In this document: positions 1 through 10,043 of the stretch, one piece after another
Position numbering within the stretch: the stretch's first letter is position 1
How the letters are laid out: every line of letters begins with the position of its first letter
From: Orenia metallireducens
Lineage (GTDB): Bacteria; Bacillota; Halanaerobiia; Halobacteroidales; Halobacteroidaceae
DNA length: 64,000 bases
Assembly: GCF_003001995.1 (NCBI RefSeq)
Contig: NZ_PVNB01000018.1
Location: 23,366-87,365, forward strand
Direction of reading: 5' to 3'
Notes under the pieces: generated by a model
Seen by the model: the letters and a program-made list of their open reading frames with translations, nothing else
Told to the model about the DNA's origin: nothing
The model's database searches: none
Made by a program: the position numbers and the translations under genes

Positions 1-1
1 C

Positions 2-1012
2 CAAGCAGTAGATTATTTAAAAGAAGCTGGTATTGAGTCTAAAATAGTTGATGGAGTAGAGCCTAATCCATCAGTTAAGACTGTAATCAAAGGAAAAGAA
101 GAGATGTTAGACTTTAATCCTGATTGGATCATTGCTATAGGTGGAGGTTCAGCTTTAGATGCTGCTAAGATTATGTGGGCATTTTATGAGCATCCAGATT
201 TAGAGTTTGAAGATATTATTGAAGTAGCTTCTATGCCTAAGTTAAGAAATAAGGCTAAATTTATTGCAATTCCTTCTACTAGTGGAACAGCATCTGAGAT
301 TACAGCTTTCTCTGTTATTACAGATACAGAAAATAAGATTAAATATCCAATTGTATCTCCAGAAATTGTACCAGATATAGCAATCGTTGACCCTAAAATT
401 CCTGCTACAATGCCAGCACATATTACAGCTAATACTGGAATGGATGTTTTGGCACATGCAGTTGAAGCCTTTGTATCTACTGCAGCTAGTGACTATAGTG
501 ATGCTTTAGCATTAAAAGCAATCGAGATGGTATTTGAGTACTTACCTAAGGCTGTTAGTAATGGTGATGACATGGTAGCTAGAGAGAAGATGCATAATGC
601 TTCTACAATGGCAGGAATGGCTTTCTCTAATGCATCTTTAGGAATTGTACATAGTTTGGCTCATAAAATTGGTGGAGAATTACATGTTACTCATGGGTTA
701 GCCAATGCTATATTACTTCCATATGTTATAGAATTTAACTATGAAGCTGCTAAAGAGAAGTTTGAAATAGTCGAAAAGGCATTAGGTGTAGATAGTTTAG
801 CAGATTCTGTTAGAGATTTAAATAAAAAATTAGATATAGTACCTTCATTTAAAGCAATAGACTGGTTAGATTATACTGAGAAGGATTTTGAAAATATACT
901 AGATAGAATGTCAAAAAATGCTCATCAAGATCCATGTACATTAACCAATCCACAAGAGCCTACTGTTGAAGATATGAAACAGATTTATACTGACTCTTTC
1001 TATGGGAATTAA
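2..1012 (+). CDS. Iron-containing alcohol dehydrogenase (5' end cut by window)
   Basis: The reading frame is open from base 2, before the first ATG at 104, so the gene begins outside the window. It matches group III (Fe-dependent) alcohol dehydrogenases, which interconvert aldehydes or ketones and alcohols with NAD(P)H. The dinucleotide-binding GGGSALDAAKIMW motif is present. Likely metal ligands are the Asp and His of GMDVLAHAVEA and the two His of HSLAHKIGGELHVTHGLANA. It ends shortly after a DPCTLTNPQ segment, as stand-alone enzymes of about 390 residues do, and without the extra insertions of AdhE. The substrate cannot be told from sequence. A hairpin follows the stop codon. Confidence 0.85.
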   Translation, partial: QAVDYLKEAGIESKIVDGVEPNPSVKTVIKGKEEMLDFNPDWIIAIGGGSALDAAKIMWAFYEHPDLEFEDIIEVASMPKLRNKAKFIAIPSTSGTASEITAFSVITDTENKIKYPIVSPEIVPDIAIVDPKIPATMPAHITANTGMDVLAHAVEAFVSTAASDYSDALALKAIEMVFEYLPKAVSNGDDMVAREKMHNASTMAGMAFSNASLGIVHSLAHKIGGELHVTHGLANAILLPYVIEFNYEAAKEKFEIVEKALGVDSLADSVRDLNKKLDIVPSFKAIDWLDYTEKDFENILDRMSKNAHQDPCTLTNPQEPTVEDMKQIYTDSFYGN

Positions 1013-1074
1013 TCAAGTCAAGCTTAGAAGGTAATAGACTCAAAAATAAAATATTTTACTTAAAATAACCTAAA

Positions 1075-1102
1075 GCCACGGGATTTAATCTCGTGGCATT
1101 AA
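1075..1102 (+). terminator. Hairpin after the alcohol dehydrogenase
   Basis: Arms GCCACGGGA (1075-1083) and TCTCGTGGC (1089-1097) pair with one G-U and a 5-base loop. The following AT run is poor in T, so termination is probable but not certain. Confidence 0.5.
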
Positions 1103-1167
1103 TATTAAATGAGCAGATGAAAATTATTCCTGTAAATTAAAGGTGAGAGATAAAGTTACACTTTGGG

Positions 1168-1230
1168 TGTTAAGTAGATAGGTGGGTAGGAAGTACCTAA
1201 CTACCTAAATTTCTAACTCCTAGCCATCTA
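1168..1230. repeat. Word-repeat module, family R2 (GGTGGGTAG / CTAACTACCTA)
   Basis: A stretch of G-rich words (GTTAAGTAGATAGGTGGGTAG) is followed by complementary C-rich words (CTAACTACCTAAATTTCTAACTCC), making a degenerate inverted repeat. Related modules lie at 22768-22830 and 50830-50911. The rest of the 1013-1433 gap holds only AT-rich sequence and the nfnA promoter. Confidence 0.6.
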
Positions 1231-1325
1231 ATACTCTACTCATAAAGTTTTAGTTATAAATGAAAAGAAGAGTAGGGTATTTTAATAATTTAGATGACAT
1301 GTATTATTATTTATTCAAGAAAAGT

Positions 1326-1353
1326 TGATTTTAGCAACTAAATTGATATAATT
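1326..1353 (+). promoter_or_regulatory. Sigma-A-type promoter for nfnAB
   Basis: TTGATT (1326-1331), a 16-base spacer and a perfect TATAAT (1348-1353) lie about 80 bases before the nfnA start. Confidence 0.5.
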
Positions 1354-1433
1354 ATAATAATTAGTTTTATATTTTTATGCAATTTACTATTACTAATTAG
1401 AAAATCTATATAAATTAGGAGGAGAGAGTACAA

Positions 1434-3657
<2,224 letters not shown>

Positions 3658-3696
3658 TGGGTGACGAGTAACAAAGTAAATAATTTTTTGATTAAT

Positions 3697-3737
3697 AGGG
3701 TAGCTTAAGGTGAAAATCTTAGGCTGCCCTATTTTTG
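3697..3737 (+). terminator. Rho-independent terminator after nfnAB
   Basis: AGGGTAGCTTAAG (3697-3709) pairs with CTTAGGCTGCCCT (3718-3730) and is followed by ATTTTTG. Confidence 0.8.
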
Positions 3738-3792
3738 TTTAGAGAATGTTTTTATTGGTGATATTCTTATAGCCTAATTATAAGCATAAATA

Positions 3793-3809
3793 AACACTAA
3801 AGTAGTGTT
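3793..3809. promoter_or_regulatory. Perfect palindrome upstream of the glycyl-radical operon promoter
   Basis: AACACTA-AAG-TAGTGTT has perfect 7-base arms and ends about 45 bases before the -35 box at 3854. It could be an activator or a catabolite-type site; no known consensus was matched. Confidence 0.35.
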
Positions 3810-3853
3810 CTTATGGTTTACTCAATCTTAAACTTAGACTTAGACGATGGTCC

Positions 3854-3882
3854 TTGACAGATAAAAATTGCTGTGGTACTAT
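3854..3882 (+). promoter_or_regulatory. Strong sigma-A promoter of the glycyl-radical operon
   Basis: Consensus TTGACA (3854-3859), a 17-base spacer and TACTAT (3877-3882). Such a strong promoter in front of an anaerobic catabolic operon suggests control by a repressor. Confidence 0.75.
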
Positions 3883-3892
3883 ATGAGTATAA

Positions 3893-3922
3893 GAACAAAT
3901 AAACATATAAGAACAAATGTTC
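3893..3922. promoter_or_regulatory. Putative SorC-family operator, glycyl-radical operon
   Basis: GAACAAAT at 3893 and GAACAAATGTTC at 3911 are 18 bases apart, about two helical turns. The second is a perfect GAACA-NN-TGTTC palindrome. The site begins 11 bases after the -10 box, where a bound protein would block transcription. The same arrangement recurs at 8727-8756 before gldA. The regulator at 10044 is the obvious candidate; the assignment is inference. Confidence 0.6.
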
Positions 3923-3967
3923 ACAAGATAGATTCTTAAAATGAATTTAACTAGGAGGTGATAAGTT

Positions 3968-4744
3968 GTGTCTGAAGGTCTAGTTGCTAGAATAGAGAGT
4001 TATGGGGTTTATGATGGACCAGGAATTAGAACAGTAGTCTTTCTTAAAGGATGTCCCTTAAGGTGCCAATGGTGTAGTAGTCCTGAAACTCAACATAGAG
4101 GACAGGAGTACTATTATGGTGAGGACTCTTCTAAAGGAGAGTTAGTAGGCAGATATATGAGTGTTGAAGAGGTAGTTGAAGTAGTTAAACAGGATATGAC
4201 CTTCTATAATCAATCTGGTGGAGGGGTGACCTTATCTGGAGGAGAGGTCTTATCACAAGCTAAATTTAGTGCAGAGATTTTAAAAAGATGCCAAGAAGAG
4301 TATATTCATACTGCTATTGAAACCTCTGGCTATGGGAGTTGGGGGAATTTCAAGCAGGTTTTAGAATTTACAGATTTAGTACTATTTGATATTAAGCACT
4401 TGGATAGTAATAAACATTTAGAAGTAACAGGTGTTGAGAATACTTGGATAATAGATAATTTAAGAAGAGCTGCCCAACTAAATAAGGAGATGATCATCAG
4501 AATTCCTGTCATTCCAGGAGTTAATGATAGTAAAGAAAATATCAGTCAAACTGCCCAGCTGGCACAAGAGTTAGGTATAAAAGAGGTACACCTCCTTGCT
4601 TATCATAGCTTAGGTAGGGAGAAGTATGCTAGATTGGATCGAGAATATCTCTTAGAGAATTTAGAAAGTCCTAGTGATGAGAAGATGAATTATCTGAAGA
4701 AATTAGTAGAGTCTAAAGGGATAAAGGCTCAAATTGGAGGTTGA
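3968..4744 (+). CDS. Glycyl-radical enzyme activating enzyme (radical SAM)
   Basis: 258 residues, GTG start behind AGGAGGTGAT. The radical SAM motif CPLRCQWC is near residue 30. Other family landmarks are GGGVTLSGGEVL, IETSGYG, DIKHLD and the late RIPVIPGVND. It would use S-adenosylmethionine and a [4Fe-4S] cluster to put the radical on the neighbouring enzyme. Activases of YbiW/PflD/CutC-type enzymes often carry an inserted ferredoxin-like domain rich in cysteine. Here the region after the motif is short and has no such cysteines, so the protein is built like the compact PflA. The next gene starts within about 25 nt. Confidence 0.9.
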   Translation: MSEGLVARIESYGVYDGPGIRTVVFLKGCPLRCQWCSSPETQHRGQEYYYGEDSSKGELVGRYMSVEEVVEVVKQDMTFYNQSGGGVTLSGGEVLSQAKFSAEILKRCQEEYIHTAIETSGYGSWGNFKQVLEFTDLVLFDIKHLDSNKHLEVTGVENTWIIDNLRRAAQLNKEMIIRIPVIPGVNDSKENISQTAQLAQELGIKEVHLLAYHSLGREKYARLDREYLLENLESPSDEKMNYLKKLVESKGIKAQIGG

Positions 4745-4766
4745 TTATAAAATAGGAGGGATGAGT

Positions 4767-7181
4767 GTGAAAGATAAAGTTTATCAAATTCAAAGTCCTA
4801 GAGTAGAAAAATTAAGAGAGAGTGTTCTATCTAAAAGACCAGGAGTCTGTATCGAAAGAGCTAGATATATTACAGAAGCTTATCAAGAGAATGAAGCTGC
4901 TCCTATCTATTTAAAGAGAGCCAAAGCAGTAGAGAAGATTTTACAGAATATGAGTATTTATATTAAAGATGGAGAGCTAATAGTTGGAAATCAGGCTTCT
5001 GATGAGAGAACAGCCCCTATCTTCCCAGAGTATGCTGTAGAGTGGATGGAGGCTGAAATAGAAGCAGAAGGAAACTTTGATAAACGATCAGGCGATAACT
5101 TCCACTTACCTAAAGAGCATATTGACGAGTTATTAGAGCTTGTTCAATACTGGAAAGGTAAAACCTTACATGCTAAATGTTATCAGCTATTACCTGACGA
5201 GGTTAAGAAGGCTTCTAAGGTAAAGGTGATTCATGGTGAAGGGAATATGACCTCTGGTGATGGGCATATAGTTCCAGATTTTGAGAAGGTCTTGGATAAA
5301 GGTCTTGAAGGTATAATTGCAGAGGCTCAAGCAGAACTTGAGAAGCTTGATTTAGGTGAGGTTGATGCTATTAGAAGAAAGGCTTTCTTAGAGGCTATTA
5401 TTTTGACCAACAAAAGTGTGATGAATTTTGCCAAAAGATATGCTCAACTTGCTAAAGACCAAGTAGAAGAAGTAGCTGACCCTACTATAAAGGAAGAATT
5501 AATCAAAATTGCTGAGCTTTGTGAGCGAGTTCCAGCCAAAGCACCCCGTAATTTCTATGAAGCAGTTCAGACAATCTGGTTCATTCATTTAGTTCTTCAG
5601 ATTGAAAGCAATGGACATTCAGCTTCTCTAGGTAGAGTAGACCAATATCTATATCCATTCTATAAAAATGATATTGAAGAGGGAACTATCACTAAAGAAT
5701 TTGTCAAAGAGTTACTAGAATGCTTATGGATAAAGCTATTCTCGATTATCAAGCTTAGACCTACTTCCCATGCAGGTTATGGAGCTGGTTATCCTACTTA
5801 TCAAAATGTAACTATTGGTGGTCAGAATGCCCAAGGAAAAGATGAAACTAATGAATTATCCTATTTGATTTTAGAGAGCGTTGCTGAGATGAAGCTGACT
5901 CAGCCTAACCTATCTGTTAGAGTCCATACTAACAGTCCAGAGAGATTCTTGCGAGAGGCTGCAGAGGTTATCAAGGCTGGTTATGGAATGCCGGCACTTC
6001 ATAATGATGAGATTATCATTCCTTCTTTACTCGATAAGGGAGTAAGTTATGAAGATGCCTATGGATATACGATGGTAGGGTGTGTAGAGGTAGCTGTACC
6101 TGGTAAGTGGGGCTATCGCTGTACTGGAATGACCTTCCTTAATATGTTAAAGGCCTTAGAGTTGACCTTAAATGATGGAGTTGATCCAAGAACTGGCTAT
6201 GAATTATTTAAAGGGCAAGGAAACTTAAATGATTTTAGAAGCTTTGATCAACTTTGGAAGGCTTGGGAGGCTCATATTGCTTATTATACAAAGCTTTCTG
6301 TGATTGTTGACCATGTAGCAGATACTCAGCTTGAAGAGTTGGTGCCAGATATCTTATGTTCTTCATTAGTAAATGACTGTATTAAGCGGGGTAAGACTGT
6401 CAAAGAGGGTGGAGCAATTTATGATATGGTTAGTGGGCTTCAGGTAGGTCTAGCTAATGTGGCTAACTCTTTTGCAAGTATTAAGAAGTATATCTTTGAA
6501 GAGAAGTCCTTAAAGGCTGAGGAATTAATGGAGAGTTTAGCTAATAACTTTGCAGGTGATAGAGGCCAATTCATTAAGAAGATGCTACTTGATGCCCCTA
6601 AATACGGTAATGGTGATGATTATGTTGATCAGTTAGCAGTAGCTGCTTATAAGACCTATATGAATCAGATTAAAAACTACAAGAATACAAGGTATGGTCG
6701 AGGTCCTATCGGTGGTAACTATTACATGTCTACCTCAGGAATCTCATCTAATGTACCAATGGGAACAGTAACTGGTGCTACTCCTGATGGAAGAGAGGCT
6801 GAGAAGCCAACAGCAGAAGGTGCTTCACCTACCCAAGGAACCGATGTTAAAGGACCAACAGGGGTCTTAAACTCTGTAACCAAATTACCTACAATGATGA
6901 TAACTGGTGGTCAACTCCTTAATCAAAAATTCCCTCCTGAACTAGTAGCAGGTGAGCGTCAATTTGATAGATTTGTCTCCTTTATCAAAGCCTTTATCAA
7001 CCTAAAAGCTTGGCATGTACAATTTAATATCGTCTCTAGTAAGACCCTTAGAGCAGCTCAGCATAATCCAGAAGAATATCGGGATTTAATAGTCAGAGTA
7101 GCGGGATACTGTGCTCAATTTGTAACCTTAGATCAGAAGACCCAAGATGATATTATTGCGAGAACAGAACAGAAATTTTAA
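4767..7181 (+). CDS. YbiW/PflD-type glycyl-radical enzyme (probable anhydrohexitol-6-phosphate ring-opening lyase)
   Basis: 804 residues from the GTG at 4767, which sits 7 bases after GGAGG; the ATG at 4761 directly abuts that site and is less likely. The radical-relay cysteine is Cys439 in YTMVGCVEVAVPGKWGYR. The glycyl radical is Gly780 in VRVAGYCAQF, with the family ending DDIIARTEQKF. The stretch GKWGYRCTGM and a later TRYGRGPIGG resemble E. coli YbiW rather than pyruvate formate-lyase or glycerol dehydratase, which has VEPQKPGK at that place. From memory, YbiW and PflD were reported in 2024 to open 1,5-anhydroglucitol-6-P and 1,5-anhydromannitol-6-P to 1-deoxyfructose-6-P. The aldolase and GldA downstream fit that route. 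Which sugar is used cannot be told here. Confidence 0.85.
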   Translation: MKDKVYQIQSPRVEKLRESVLSKRPGVCIERARYITEAYQENEAAPIYLKRAKAVEKILQNMSIYIKDGELIVGNQASDERTAPIFPEYAVEWMEAEIEAEGNFDKRSGDNFHLPKEHIDELLELVQYWKGKTLHAKCYQLLPDEVKKASKVKVIHGEGNMTSGDGHIVPDFEKVLDKGLEGIIAEAQAELEKLDLGEVDAIRRKAFLEAIILTNKSVMNFAKRYAQLAKDQVEEVADPTIKEELIKIAELCERVPAKAPRNFYEAVQTIWFIHLVLQIESNGHSASLGRVDQYLYPFYKNDIEEGTITKEFVKELLECLWIKLFSIIKLRPTSHAGYGAGYPTYQNVTIGGQNAQGKDETNELSYLILESVAEMKLTQPNLSVRVHTNSPERFLREAAEVIKAGYGMPALHNDEIIIPSLLDKGVSYEDAYGYTMVGCVEVAVPGKWGYRCTGMTFLNMLKALELTLNDGVDPRTGYELFKGQGNLNDFRSFDQLWKAWEAHIAYYTKLSVIVDHVADTQLEELVPDILCSSLVNDCIKRGKTVKEGGAIYDMVSGLQVGLANVANSFASIKKYIFEEKSLKAEELMESLANNFAGDRGQFIKKMLLDAPKYGNGDDYVDQLAVAAYKTYMNQIKNYKNTRYGRGPIGGNYYMSTSGISSNVPMGTVTGATPDGREAEKPTAEGASPTQGTDVKGPTGVLNSVTKLPTMMITGGQLLNQKFPPELVAGERQFDRFVSFIKAFINLKAWHVQFNIVSSKTLRAAQHNPEEYRDLIVRVAGYCAQFVTLDQKTQDDIIARTEQKF

Positions 7182-7245
7182 TAACTTAAACTATATAAAT
7201 TGAATTAAAGTTCTTCATATCAAAATCAATACCAAAAGAAAATTT

Positions 7246-7510
7246 AGACACAGATTTACACTGATAAATACAGATTAAAAATTAAATAAATTAAGGTTTT
7301 AAATCGGATCTTAATCAGATTTTAGTCTGTGTCAAAAAAGGTTTTGATTTATATCTTTTTTATGAAAATTATTAGTTCAACTTATATAGATATTAAATTT
7401 TAAAATAAATTCAGAGAAATTACTAGCCACAGATCTACACAGATTAAAACCAAATAACAATTATATTCTTATTAATTTATTATCTGTGCCCATCTGTGTT
7501 AATCCGTAGT
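7246..7510. repeat. Two word-repeat modules built from CACAGATT / AATCTGTG
   Basis: Module one (7246-7333) opens with GACACAGATTTACACTGAT and closes with CAGATTTTAGTCTGTGTC. Module two (7427-7510) opens with CACAGATCTACACAGATT and closes with TATCTGTGCCCATCTGTG. Each is a long, degenerate inverted repeat of the same word. They fill most of the 374-base gap before the aldolase gene, and no coding sequence was found among them. Confidence 0.6.
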
Positions 7511-7555
7511 AAAAATAGGGTTTTAAAGCTATTTATATAAAAAGGAGGAAATAAA

Positions 7556-8233
7556 ATGCTAATTTTATTAGATACAGCTAATTTAGAGAAGATTAAAAGA
7601 CTTAATGATTTATATCCACTTGATGGTGTAACGACCAACCCATCAATTATTTCTAAGGAGAATAAAGACTTCTTAGAATTATTAGCAGAGATTAGAAATA
7701 TCATTGGTGAAGATAAGATGTTACATGCTCAAGTATTAAGTACTAAGGCAGAAGAGATGATAGAGGAGGCTGAATTTTTAGCCAAAAAGTTTGGTGAAAA
7801 CCTATATATTAAGATTCCAGTTATTCCTGAAGGAATTAAAGCTATTAAAAACTTAAGTAAGCAAGGAGTTAAAATTACTGCAACAGCAGTCTTTACTCCA
7901 CAACAAGCATTTATGGCAGCCAAAGCAGGAGCCGATTTTGTAGCACCATATGTCAATCGTTTAGATAATATCTCTGCTGATGGTATTAAGGTTGTTGCTG
8001 AGATTATTGAATTATTTAAGGTGCATCGACTAGATACTAAGGTGATTGCTGCTAGCTTTAAAAATATTAATCAGATTCACCAATGTTTGTTACAAGGGAG
8101 TCAAGCTGTTACAGCCAATCCAGATTTAATTGAAAAGCTAGTCTATCATCCAATGACCAACTTAGGTGTAGAAGGCTTTATTGCAGATTGGGAGAGAGTC
8201 TATGGAGAAGGAAAGAAGGTCAATAATCTATAG
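7556..8233 (+). CDS. fsa: Fructose-6-phosphate aldolase-type transaldolase (Fsa)
   Basis: 225 residues, the length of FsaA/TalC-type enzymes and shorter than classical transaldolase. The Schiff-base lysine is Lys86 in LYIKIPVIPEG. DTANLEKIK, DGVTTNPSII and ITATAVFTPQQAFMAAKAGA are family landmarks. AAGGAGGAAAT precedes the ATG. In E. coli the fsaA gene lies next to ybiW and FsaA splits 1-deoxyfructose-6-P into glyceraldehyde-3-P and hydroxyacetone. Co-localisation here with a YbiW-like enzyme and GldA supports the same job. Transaldolase or sedoheptulose activity is an alternative. A strong terminator follows. Confidence 0.85.
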   Translation: MLILLDTANLEKIKRLNDLYPLDGVTTNPSIISKENKDFLELLAEIRNIIGEDKMLHAQVLSTKAEEMIEEAEFLAKKFGENLYIKIPVIPEGIKAIKNLSKQGVKITATAVFTPQQAFMAAKAGADFVAPYVNRLDNISADGIKVVAEIIELFKVHRLDTKVIAASFKNINQIHQCLLQGSQAVTANPDLIEKLVYHPMTNLGVEGFIADWERVYGEGKKVNNL

Positions 8234-8253
8234 AATCTTCAACAAAATATAAA

Positions 8254-8288
8254 AGAGAGTAAATACATGGATATTTACTCTCTTTTTA
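8254..8288 (+). terminator. Rho-independent terminator after fsa
   Basis: AGAGAGTAAATA (8254-8265) and TATTTACTCTCT (8272-8283) are perfect 12-base arms followed by TTTTTATT. It separates fsa from gldA, which has its own promoter. Confidence 0.9.
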
Positions 8289-8322
8289 TTATAGATAAAC
8301 AATTTTAGAATGAAAAAATATA

Positions 8323-8640
8323 GAGATATTACGACACTTTTGAATTTACAATTAAAAGAACTTAAAGATTTTTAAGACGAAGAAAATTAGTGTTTGAACG
8401 AGGCAAATATTCTAAAAGAACAATAGGTTCAAGATAATTTTTGAATTAGAAGTATCATATATCTTAATCCCAATACATCTGGATTGCTGAGGGAGTTTAA
8501 TTTTTTTCTAGACTTTTTGGTTACTTTTGCGGCAATGGCAAAAGTAACACGGGAAAAAGCTGATAAGCTTTCCCGTAACTTCTTTAATTAATAAAAATTT
8601 TGCTCACTTTTTAAAAGTAAAAAGTGTCGCAATATACTCA
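8323..8640. mobile_element. MITE-like dispersed element, copy A
   Basis: About 318 bases with inverted ends: GAGATATTACGACACTTTT on the left, and the complement of GAGTATATTGCGACACTTTT on the right. Inside is a hairpin, GTTACTTTTGC/GCAAAAGTAAC, and a second, GGGAAAAAGCT/AAGCTTTCCC. A homologous copy in the opposite orientation lies at 45328-45655, and a partial one at 52255-52410. No open reading frame of note. It sits between fsa and the gldA promoter. Confidence 0.65.
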
Positions 8641-8690
8641 TTAAATTCAACTTTAGACTTGGACATCTATATAAAGAAAGCTAGAATATA

Positions 8691-8719
8691 TTGACTTTTT
8701 TTAGCAAATATACTATACT
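8691..8719 (+). promoter_or_regulatory. Strong sigma-A promoter of gldA
   Basis: TTGACT (8691-8696), a 17-base spacer and TATACT (8714-8719), about 70 bases before the gldA start. Confidence 0.75.
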
Positions 8720-8726
8720 TATCTTA

Positions 8727-8756
8727 GAACATGATATCGTTTTAGTACATATGTTC
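8727..8756. promoter_or_regulatory. Putative SorC-family operator at gldA
   Basis: GAACAT at 8727 and the near-palindrome GTACATATGTTC at 8745 are 18 bases apart. The arrangement begins 8 bases after the -10 box. Spacing, order and sequence repeat those at 3893-3922, so both promoters are probably under one repressor. Confidence 0.6.
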
Positions 8757-8789
8757 AAAGGAATTTAAAAAAAGAGAAAGGGTGATAAT

Positions 8790-9866
8790 ATGGCAAAGGT
8801 TCTAATTTCTCCAGGAAAGTATGTCCAAGGTAAAGGCGTGCTAAAAGAGGTTGGAGAGCACATTGCTAAATTAGGTGATAAAGTATTGGCTTTATCAGAC
8901 CCAGTAGTCTTAGATTTATTCCAAGAAGAGATAACAGCAGGACTAGAAGATAAAGATTTCATACTAGAGAGTTTTCATGGTGAGTGTTCTAAAAATGAGA
9001 TTAATAGATTGAAGAAATTAGTAGCAGAACAAGAGATTGAAGTTGTAATTGGTATTGGAGGAGGTAAGACCTTAGATACAGCTAAAGCTGTGGCTTATTA
9101 TAGTGAGTTGCCAGTAGTTATTATCCCTACGATAGCTGCAACTGACGCTCCTTGTAGTGCTTTGGCTGTAATCTATAGCGATGAAGGGGTCTTTGAAGAG
9201 TATCTATTCTTACCTTCAAATCCTGATGTAGTCTTGGTCGATACAGAGGTGATAGCTAAAGCTCCAGCTAGATTCTTAGTATCAGGAATGGGAGATGCCT
9301 TAGCGACCTACTTTGAAGCCAAAGCATCTAGCTTGACTAAAAGCAAAGCTATGTCAGGTGGAAGTCCAACTATGACAGCACTTAATTTAGCTAAGCTATG
9401 CTATGACACATTGATTGAATATGGTCTAGTAGCCAAAAAAGCAGCAGAAGCTGGTGTAGTAACAGAGGCTTTAGAGAAGATTGTAGAGGCTAACACCTTA
9501 TTGAGTGGACTAGGCTTTGAAAGTGGTGGACTAGCAGCAGCCCATGCTATTCATAATGGCTTTACAGTATTAGAGGAGACCCATAATAAGACCCATGGAG
9601 AGAAGGTAGCTTATTCTACCATTGTCCAATTGGTCTTAGAGGGTAGAGAGCCTAAATTGCTTGAAGAGGTAATTGGATTCTGTAGATCTGTTGGTTTACC
9701 AACTACCTTAGCTGATTTAGGGATAGAAGAGATTGATGAAGCTGAGATTTTAAAGGTTGCTGAGGCAAGTACTGTCAAAGGTGAAACGATTCATAATATG
9801 CCTTTTGCTGTAGATGCTCAGATGGTTAAAGATGCTATCTTAGCAGCAGATAGACTAGGAAGATAA
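8790..9866 (+). CDS. gldA: Glycerol dehydrogenase (hydroxyacetone/1,2-propanediol dehydrogenase) GldA
   Basis: 358 residues; the whole length matches NAD-dependent, zinc-binding glycerol dehydrogenases. GIGGGKTLDTAKA binds NAD and PTIAATDAPCSALAVIY is diagnostic. Zinc ligands are the Asp of GMGDALATYFEA and the His residues of AAAHAIHNG and KTHGEKVAY. GldA oxidises glycerol and, in the other direction, reduces hydroxyacetone to 1,2-propanediol. Sharing an operator with the glycyl-radical operon suggests the second role: it would dispose of hydroxyacetone released by Fsa and regenerate NAD+. No dihydroxyacetone kinase or glycerol facilitator lies nearby, which speaks against simple glycerol oxidation. 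Confidence 0.92.
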   Translation: MAKVLISPGKYVQGKGVLKEVGEHIAKLGDKVLALSDPVVLDLFQEEITAGLEDKDFILESFHGECSKNEINRLKKLVAEQEIEVVIGIGGGKTLDTAKAVAYYSELPVVIIPTIAATDAPCSALAVIYSDEGVFEEYLFLPSNPDVVLVDTEVIAKAPARFLVSGMGDALATYFEAKASSLTKSKAMSGGSPTMTALNLAKLCYDTLIEYGLVAKKAAEAGVVTEALEKIVEANTLLSGLGFESGGLAAAHAIHNGFTVLEETHNKTHGEKVAYSTIVQLVLEGREPKLLEEVIGFCRSVGLPTTLADLGIEEIDEAEILKVAEASTVKGETIHNMPFAVDAQMVKDAILAADRLGR

Positions 9867-9880
9867 GATTATAGTTTAGT

Positions 9881-9912
9881 AAGAGCGGACATTTTGTTCG
9901 CTCTTATGCATT
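9881..9912 (+). terminator. Terminator after gldA
   Basis: AAGAGCGGAC (9881-9890) pairs with GTTCGCTCTT (9896-9905) around a 5-base loop; the T tract is interrupted (ATGCATTTTA). Confidence 0.65.
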
Positions 9913-10043
9913 TTATTGATTGATACTTTGGCTGTAAAAATTAAATAGATTAGAGTAGGAAGTAGTAAAATATTCATGTAGACTTTAAAACTAATGGAAA
10001 AGGATTTATAATAAGAGTAGATTTCATTAAGGAGTGAATTAAT

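Noticed and set aside
1075..1097. Hairpin after the alcohol dehydrogenase as an IS200/IS605 end
   Set aside because: The shape is similar, but no transposase, second end or target motif is present; a terminator is simpler.
5560..7181. Glycyl-radical enzyme as B12-independent glycerol dehydratase because gldA is near
   Set aside because: The sequence after the active-site cysteine (VEVAVPGKWGYR) follows YbiW rather than DhaB1, and no 1,3-propanediol dehydrogenase gene of the DhaT type lies next to it.
8415..8432. GAACAATAGGTTC as a third copy of the GAACA operator
   Set aside because: It lies inside the MITE-like element, has the wrong half-site spacing, and is not next to a promoter.
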